64,000 bases of DNA from Roseateles koreensis (GTDB taxonomy: Bacteria; Pseudomonadota; Gammaproteobacteria; Burkholderiales; Burkholderiaceae_C): assembly GCF_028595305.1 (NCBI RefSeq), contig NZ_JAQQXS010000005.1:124001-188000 (forward strand), in the 5' to 3' direction. Shown one piece after another: positions 59,204 to 64,000 of this stretch. Every line of letters begins with the position of its first letter. Positions within the stretch are counted from its first letter, which is position 1. Both the position numbers and the translations under genes were made by a program. The notes beneath the pieces are model-generated. The model saw only the letters and a program-made list of their open reading frames with translations. It was not told where the DNA came from and ran no database searches.

Positions 59204-59704
59204 TCAGAGGAGAACAACCCGATCCGATAACTCGTTGGGTTTACTGACACCCGGCGACAGGGGGAAATGCAGGGTGAGCAGGCGGTCGACGCCGGCGATC
59301 GCTTCGATGAGCCCAGGCTCGAAGTTGCGACCCGCCAGATGCTGGCGCAGTTGCTGAATCAGGGCCTGCCACTCCGCCGCGCTGACTTTGGCATTGAGCC
59401 CACGGTCTGCCACGATTTCAATCGCTTGGTCGGCAAGCAGCAGATAGATCAGCACGCCATTGTTGGCCTCGGTGTCCCAGACGCGCAATTTGCCGAACAG
59501 GGTCACAGCGCGTTGGCGCGGCGTTAGCTTCTTCCAGAGGTAAGACAGCGGCAGGCCAGCCTCCACGCAAACGCAGATTTGGCCTGCGTGGCGTGCTTCG
59601 CTCTGCCGAACCAGGCCCTCGAGCGTGCGGAGGGCCTTATCTGGCAGGCATTTTTTGACATCGCCGTGATCTGTCCAGCGGTGTTTGAGCAGTCGTTTCA
59701 GCAT
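59204..59704 (-). CDS. TPM domain protein (small)
   Basis: 166 residues. A TPM (TLP18.3/Psb32/MOLO-1) fold: ALRTLEGLVRQSEARHAGQICVCVEAGLPLSYL, then WDTEANNGVLIYLLLADQAIEIVADRGLNAKVSAAEWQAL. No signal peptide is evident, unlike the larger TPM protein upstream; its C-terminus extends past the domain. It begins two bases after that gene. Function unknown; conserved with LemA in many proteobacteria. Confidence 0.8.
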   Translation of the reverse strand: MLKRLLKHRWTDHGDVKKCLPDKALRTLEGLVRQSEARHAGQICVCVEAGLPLSYLWKKLTPRQRAVTLFGKLRVWDTEANNGVLIYLLLADQAIEIVADRGLNAKVSAAEWQALIQQLRQHLAGRNFEPGLIEAIAGVDRLLTLHFPLSPGVSKPNELSDRVVLL

Positions 59705-59706
59705 TC

Positions 59707-60654
59707 TTACCAGCCCCCTGAAGCGCCACCGCCTCCAAAATCACCACCGCCACCGGAGGAAAAGCCACCTCCGCCACCTCCGAAGCCGCCGCCTCCGCCG
59801 CCCCCAAACCCACCACCCGGGAAAATGGGCGGGCCGCCGCGCCGACCCGTGCCTGATCCCACCCCGATCACGCCAACCAGTACCAGGGCCACCAACCCGG
59901 CCAAGCCAGCCACGATCAGGCTGCCGGCGACAAACCAGCCGATGGCACCCGCAGCACCGCCCGTCAGCAAGCTGCCGAGCTTGCGCCCGAAGACACCGGT
60001 CAGCACGCCGCCCAAGACCGGCACACCTATCAGGAATAAAACCCCCAACTGCTCAAAATCGAAGCCCTGGTTTTGATGTTTGCCCGGAGCGTCGGCGGCG
60101 GGCAAGGGCAGGTTTTCACCGCGGATGCGGGCGCTGAGTTGATCCACTGCCTGATCCAGCCCGCCGGCGTAGTCGCCTTGCCGAAAGGCGGGCGTGATGA
60201 CACGTTGGATGATCTGGCTAGCGGCCAGGTCGGGCACGGCGCCTTCCAGGGCTTTCGCCACTTCGATGCGCACCTTGCGGTCGTTTTTGGCCACGACAAT
60301 CAGCATGCCGTCGCCCACGCCGCGCCTTCCGATCTTCCAACTGTCTCCCACCCGTTGAGCAAAGGCGGCGATGTCTTCGGGCTGGCTGGTGGGCACGAGC
60401 AAGATGACCAACTGCGAGCCTGCACTTTGCTCAAACGCCGCCAGCTTGGCTTCCAGCGCGGCTTGTTGCGGAGCTTGCAAGGTAGCGGTTTGGTCGATCA
60501 CCCGGCCGCTCAGCGGCGGAATTGCCACCAAGTCTTGCGCGTGCACCGCCACCGCCCAGAGCATCAGGCATAGCAGCGAGAAAAGCTGCGAGAGGTGGGG
60601 CAGCGAAAGCCCAGGCAGCAGCAACTGGCGGGCTCGGCGACAGCGGATCATCAT
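59707..60654 (-). CDS. TPM domain protein with Gly-rich tail
   Basis: 315 residues. A signal-like N-terminus (HLSQLFSLLCLMLWAVAVHA) then IPPLSGRVIDQTATLQAPQQAALEAKLAAFEQSAGSQLVILLVPTSQPEDI, the YgcG/TPM domain, two membrane helices (about 190-250) and a Gly-rich C-terminus ending GGGGASGGW, typical of surface-displayed TPM proteins. The tail DNA is a run of GGN codons; it reads as a Pro-rich frame in antisense but that is an artefact. It lies 15 bases downstream of lemA. Confidence 0.88.
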   Translation of the reverse strand: MMIRCRRARQLLLPGLSLPHLSQLFSLLCLMLWAVAVHAQDLVAIPPLSGRVIDQTATLQAPQQAALEAKLAAFEQSAGSQLVILLVPTSQPEDIAAFAQRVGDSWKIGRRGVGDGMLIVVAKNDRKVRIEVAKALEGAVPDLAASQIIQRVITPAFRQGDYAGGLDQAVDQLSARIRGENLPLPAADAPGKHQNQGFDFEQLGVLFLIGVPVLGGVLTGVFGRKLGSLLTGGAAGAIGWFVAGSLIVAGLAGLVALVLVGVIGVGSGTGRRGGPPIFPGGGFGGGGGGGFGGGGGGFSSGGGGDFGGGGASGGW

Positions 60655-60669
60655 GGCCGGCCGACGGGT

Positions 60670-61311
60670 TTACTTGGACGCTGCAGGCACAGCCGGCACG
60701 GCGGGCTTGGCGTCAAAGCTCACCGCGGGCGCCGTGCTGATGGCCGCCACGTTTTCTACCGTGAAATTCGGCTTGACGGTATAACCCATCACCTTGGCGG
60801 TAAGGTTGCTGGGGAAGCTGCGGGTTAGCACGTTGTAGTCGGCCACGGTCTTGATGTAGCGATTGCGCGCCACGGTGATGCGGTTTTCCGTGCCTTCCAG
60901 CTGCACGCGCAGATCCTGAAAACCCTGGTTGGCCTTCAAGTTAGGGTAGTTTTCACTCACAACCAGTAGGCGGGAGAGGGCGCTGCTGACCTCGCCTTGC
61001 GCGGCCTGGAATTTCTTCAGGGCCTCGGGGTCTTTGGCCAATTCGGGCGTGACCTGGATGCTGGTGGCCTTGGCTCGGGCTTCAATCACCTTGGTGAGCG
61101 TTTCTTGCTCGAAGTTAGCTTCGCCCTTGACGGTGTTGACGATGTTCGGAATCAGGTCGGCGCGGCGCTGGTACTGGCTCAGCACTTCGGACCAACTGGC
61201 GTTGACTTGTTCGTCCAGTTGTTGAAACTGGTTGTAGCCGCAGCCCGACAGGCTGAGCGTGGCGGCCACGGCAACTGCGGACAGGGCGCCGCGTCGGATC
61301 AGTTGGGTCAT
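60670..61311 (-). CDS. lemA: LemA family lipoprotein
   Basis: 213 residues from ATG 61311; GGAGG is six bases upstream. A signal with lipobox LSGC then YNQFQQLDEQVNASWSEVLSQYQRRADLIPNIVNTVKGEANFEQETLTKVIEARAKA, the LemA helical core. The C-terminus (about 195-213) is Ala/Pro-rich. LemA is exposed on the membrane; function is not known. First gene of lemA-TPM-TPM, divergent from hemE. Confidence 0.9.
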   Translation of the reverse strand: MTQLIRRGALSAVAVAATLSLSGCGYNQFQQLDEQVNASWSEVLSQYQRRADLIPNIVNTVKGEANFEQETLTKVIEARAKATSIQVTPELAKDPEALKKFQAAQGEVSSALSRLLVVSENYPNLKANQGFQDLRVQLEGTENRITVARNRYIKTVADYNVLTRSFPSNLTAKVMGYTVKPNFTVENVAAISTAPAVSFDAKPAVPAVPAASK

Positions 61312-61373
61312 GTGAAGTCCTCCAAAAAGTGACCGGGGAAGGTCTTTGCGATAGAAGCAAAACTGCAGATGAA

Positions 61374-61400
61374 GCCGCTGTTGCGCTTTGCAACAGCGGC
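61374..61400. repeat. Perfect 11-base-pair inverted repeat between lemA and hemE
   Basis: GCCGCTGTTGC (61374-61384) and GCAACAGCGGC (61390-61400), loop GCTTT. No T-run on either side, so not a terminator. It may be an operator or RNA structure shared by the divergent lemA and hemE leaders. Confidence 0.5.
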
Positions 61401-61463
61401 ACAAGCTGCGCTCAGTATCGCTGCCCATTTGCGTTAAATCGAATGGCAAGGTTCACAGCAAAG

Positions 61464-61469
61464 GATAAT
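61464..61469 (+). promoter_or_regulatory. Candidate -10 hexamer for hemE
   Basis: GATAAT eight bases before the ATG at 61478, so a nearly leaderless mRNA is expected if it is used. No convincing -35. Confidence 0.35.
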
Positions 61470-61477
61470 GCCCGGCC

Positions 61478-62569
61478 ATGAATGCTCCTTTGCAAAACGA
61501 CACCTTCTTGCGGGCCTGCCTGCGCCAGCCCACCGAGTACACCCCTGTCTGGCTGATGCGCCAGGCGGGGCGCTATTTGCCAGAATACCGCGAGACGCGG
61601 GCCAAGGCGGGTAGTTTCATGGGATTGGCGACGAACCGCGACTATGCCACCGAGGTCACGCTCCAGCCGCTGGAACGTTATGACCTGGACGCTGCGATTT
61701 TGTTCAGCGACATCCTCACCGTCCCCGATGCCATGGGCCTGGGCTTAAGTTTTGCGCAGGGTGAAGGCCCCAAGTTCGCCAAGCAAGTGCGCGATGAAGC
61801 GGCCGTAGCCGCCCTGGCGGTGCCGGACATGGACAAGCTGCGCTACGTGTTCGACGCCGTGTCCTCGATCCGCAAGGCCTTGAATGGTCGGGTGCCGCTG
61901 ATCGGTTTTTCGGGCAGCCCCTGGACCCTGGCCTGCTATATGGTTGAAGGTGGTGGCTCAGACGATTATCGTCAGGTCAAGAGCTTGATGTACGCCCGCC
62001 CCGATTTGATGCATCGCATCCTGGCCATCAACGCCGAGGCCGTGGCCCAGTACTTGAACGCACAGATCGAAGCCGGCGCCCAAGCGGTGATGCTGTTCGA
62101 CTCCTGGGGCGGCGTGTTGGCCGATGGCATGTTCCAGCAATTCAGCCTCGCGTACTCACGCCAGGTGCTGGCGCGAGTGAAGACGGAGCACGAAGGGCAA
62201 CGCATCCCGCGTCTGCTGTTCACCAGGGGCGGTGCGTTGTGGCTGGACGAGATTGCCGATGCCGGCGCCGATGTGGTTGGCCTGGACTGGACGGCCAACC
62301 TCGGGCGTGCACGTGCGCGGGTGGGTGACCGGGTTGCGCTGCAAGGCAACCTGGACCCGAACGTGCTGTTTGCGCCGCCCGATGCGGTGCGCCAGCAGGT
62401 GCGGGCCGTGCTGGACAGCTTTGGCAATCCGCACCGCGCCGATGGCGGTTGGGACGGGCATGTGTTCAATTTGGGGCACGGCATCAGCCAATTCACGCCG
62501 CCTGAGCATGTGACGGCTTTGGTGGATGAGGTGCACCGCTATTCACGTCATTTGCGCCAGCCGGTTTGA
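61478..62569 (+). CDS. hemE: Uroporphyrinogen decarboxylase
   Basis: 363 residues, full length. [26 protein letters not shown] at the start, the catalytic aspartate in [13 protein letters not shown], and [19 protein letters not shown]. It removes four carboxyl groups of uroporphyrinogen III to give coproporphyrinogen III in haem synthesis. Followed by a 384-base gap before priA. Confidence 0.96.
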   Translation: MNAPLQNDTFLRACLRQPTEYTPVWLMRQAGRYLPEYRETRAKAGSFMGLATNRDYATEVTLQPLERYDLDAAILFSDILTVPDAMGLGLSFAQGEGPKFAKQVRDEAAVAALAVPDMDKLRYVFDAVSSIRKALNGRVPLIGFSGSPWTLACYMVEGGGSDDYRQVKSLMYARPDLMHRILAINAEAVAQYLNAQIEAGAQAVMLFDSWGGVLADGMFQQFSLAYSRQVLARVKTEHEGQRIPRLLFTRGGALWLDEIADAGADVVGLDWTANLGRARARVGDRVALQGNLDPNVLFAPPDAVRQQVRAVLDSFGNPHRADGGWDGHVFNLGHGISQFTPPEHVTALVDEVHRYSRHLRQPV

Positions 62570-62953
62570 CGCTTAGCGCTGGGGCTGTGCGGGGCCCCGC
62601 GCCTTTTCTTGGTGCGGCCATTCGTGAAGTAAGCACTCAGGTTTCAACTTATCCCCAAAACGGGGCAGTGTGCTGAGCGGAATATTTCATGGGATGAATC
62701 CCATCATGGTTTTCCCGGTTGAATGCTAAGTGATTGAATTTCAATGGTTTGTGGATTCACTGCGCCAAACGGCTCATCCGGCCGAGTGGCGATGACAAGG
62801 CTGTCGTCCTTGTGTCTCTCGCACTTTTCCCACAAAGTTATCCACAGATTTCTTACCGATATTTTTGCCCATTCAAATCATGTACTTAGCGCGCAAATTT
62901 AAGGCGAACTTTCGCGAACATGCGCGCCTTGGCCGATTTGTGCCTGGGGCCCC
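62570..62953. other. Gap between hemE and priA with DnaA-box candidates
   Basis: 384 bases with no gene. TTATCCACA at 62838-62846 is a perfect DnaA box; TTATCCCCA (62649-62657) and GAATCCACA (62750-62758, minus strand) are weaker relatives. Two inverted repeats were also seen: ATGGGAT-GA-ATCCCAT (62689-62704) and ATTGAA-T-TTCAAT (62733-62745). The stretch 62847-62900 is AT-rich. Confidence 0.55.
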
Positions 62954-64000
62954 ATGAGTGAAACGCTGCAAGCGCATGACACCGTCTTGCGAGTGGCGGT
63001 GGATGCGCCTCAGCACAGCGGACTGATCGATCCCCTGGACTATCTGAGCCCTGGCCCCTTGCCGCCCGGCAGTTTGGTGCGGGTGCCTTTTGGGCGGCGA
63101 GAAACCTTGGGCATCGTCTGGCCGGGGAATTCCGCGTCGGAGATCGACCCTGCTTCCTTGCGCCCCATTCAATCCACTTTGGACGCCTTGCCGCCGCTCA
63201 GCCGCACCTGGTGCCGCTTGATCGAGTTCGCCGCCAGTTATTACCAACGCAGCATTGGCGAGGTGGCCTTGTCGGTGCTGCCGCCGCAGTTGCGCGATCT
63301 GGACAGCCAGCAGCTCAAGTTGCGCCTGAAACGTGCAGCGAAGTTGCCCGTTGGCGCGTCGATTGGCAGCCCGGGGGAGGAAGTTTCAGTCACGGATGCA
63401 GCCGGCCCTACGCTCAATCCCGCGCAAGCCCAGGTTCTGGCCGAGTTGGATGCCTTGCTCCAGGCCGATGTGCCGCAAACGGCACCCGCACCCGTGCTGC
63501 TTTATGGTGTAACAGGCAGTGGCAAGACTGAGGTTTATCTGAGGGCGGCGGCGCATGCCCTTAGCCAAGGCCGCCAAGTGCTGGTGCTGGTGCCTGAGAT
63601 CAATTTGACGCCGCAATTGGAGGCGCGTTTTGCCGAGCGCTTTGCCGGCCGGCGCATGGTTTCTTTGCACAGCGGACTGACGCCCGCGCAGCGCCTGCGC
63701 CATTGGTTATCGGCCCATCTGGGCGAGGCAGAGCTGGTGCTGGGCACGCGTCTGGCGGTGTTCGCCTCGTTGCCCCGTTTGGGACTGATCGTGGTCGATG
63801 AAGAGCACGACCCCTCTTACAAGCAGCAAGACGGGGCCCGCTATTCAGCACGCGACTTGGCCGTCTACCGCGCCCATCAGGAAAAAATACCTGTCATCTT
63901 GGGCTCGGCAACCCCTTCGCTCGAAAGCTGGCAGCGTGCCAATGAAGGGCGCTACAAGCGCCTGGTGTTGCCCGGGCGCATTGGCGGCGGCGCCCTGCCG
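62954..64000 (+). CDS. priA: Primosomal protein N' PriA, N-terminal part (cut by window edge)
   Basis: About 349 residues visible. An N-terminal DNA-binding region (VLRVAVDAPQHSGLIDPLDYL...) is followed by the helicase core: Walker A GVTGSGKTEVYL at about 185-196 and Walker B VVDEEHDPSYKQQ at about 280. PriA reloads the replisome at stalled forks. The Zn-binding and C-terminal helicase regions lie outside the window. Confidence 0.94.
   Translation, partial: MSETLQAHDTVLRVAVDAPQHSGLIDPLDYLSPGPLPPGSLVRVPFGRRETLGIVWPGNSASEIDPASLRPIQSTLDALPPLSRTWCRLIEFAASYYQRSIGEVALSVLPPQLRDLDSQQLKLRLKRAAKLPVGASIGSPGEEVSVTDAAGPTLNPAQAQVLAELDALLQADVPQTAPAPVLLYGVTGSGKTEVYLRAAAHALSQGRQVLVLVPEINLTPQLEARFAERFAGRRMVSLHSGLTPAQRLRHWLSAHLGEAELVLGTRLAVFASLPRLGLIVVDEEHDPSYKQQDGARYSARDLAVYRAHQEKIPVILGSATPSLESWQRANEGRYKRLVLPGRIGGGALP

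Noticed and set aside
59704-59830. A proline-rich repeat protein or repeat element on the plus strand
   Set aside because: This is the antisense of the glycine-rich tail of the TPM protein on the minus strand.
62570-62953. An origin of replication
   Set aside because: Only one perfect DnaA box; no dnaA, dnaN, rpmH or clear box cluster in the window.

Overview
The window looks like chromosomal DNA of a betaproteobacterium of the order Burkholderiales, most likely family Comamonadaceae. This is an inference from gene content: a PhaM granule regulator, a DUF3567 protein, methionine synthase encoded as two separate polypeptides, a TorF-type porin followed by glnK and amtB, the nine-gene atp operon, and GC-rich coding sequence. 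No rRNA gene, intact tRNA gene, insertion sequence, prophage or CRISPR array was recognised.

Region by region. (1) 1-6745, mostly minus strand: the 5' part of glcD, phaM, a TraB/GumN protein, a 797-residue tandem AAA+ ATPase, a DUF3567 protein and a DUF3108 protein. (2) 6831-17131: an FAH-family hydrolase, a DUF4197 protein, a ProQ-type RNA chaperone, then methionine synthase in two halves. The N-terminal homocysteine-methylating half (9411-10460) and the C-terminal folate/B12/AdoMet half (14399-17131) are separated by a Crp/Fnr regulator, a HAF-repeat PEP-CTERM protein and a degenerate HD-GYP protein. A clear S-adenosylhomocysteine (SAH) riboswitch stands immediately before the second half. 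(3) 17272-24101: a glycine-zipper protein, comM, and the nitrogen cluster porin-glnK-amtB behind a textbook sigma-54 promoter and NtrC site, then a poorly coding stretch with one small membrane protein, and a lone response regulator. (4) 24263-36417: gshA, kup, a GGDEF protein, a class II amidotransferase, a BenE-type transporter, gshB, a FUSC-type membrane protein, S-formylglutathione hydrolase and an MFS transporter; the glutathione theme (synthesis plus formaldehyde detoxification) runs through it. (5) 36446-43423: an orphan TRAP binding protein, a WS/DGAT acyltransferase, uup, a small membrane protein, a hydratase-like enzyme and a lipoprotein. (6) 43528-49645: a MocR-type regulator divergent from a LysE exporter, an aminotransferase, a PhzF protein, a glutathione S-transferase and an SMP-30 protein. 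(7) 49769-57330: atpI-B-E-F-H-A-G-D-C with a strong terminator. (8) 57428-64000: hexose-6-phosphate mutarotase, PPK2, a lemA-TPM-TPM cluster, hemE and the start of priA.

The genes describe an ordinary heterotroph with carbon and energy storage (PhaM, WS/DGAT, PPK2), nitrogen scavenging and one-carbon/glutathione metabolism. The most interesting signals are regulatory: the SAH riboswitch serving only one half of a split metH, interleaved inverted repeats beside a tRNA-Ser-like fragment inside that split, strong unexplained hairpins (atpD-atpC, lemA/hemE, upstream of uup, upstream of the SMP-30 gene), a MocR operator candidate, a DnaA-box candidate before priA, and -10-like hexamers so close to several start codons that leaderless mRNAs are possible. 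I found no clearly new multi-gene system.
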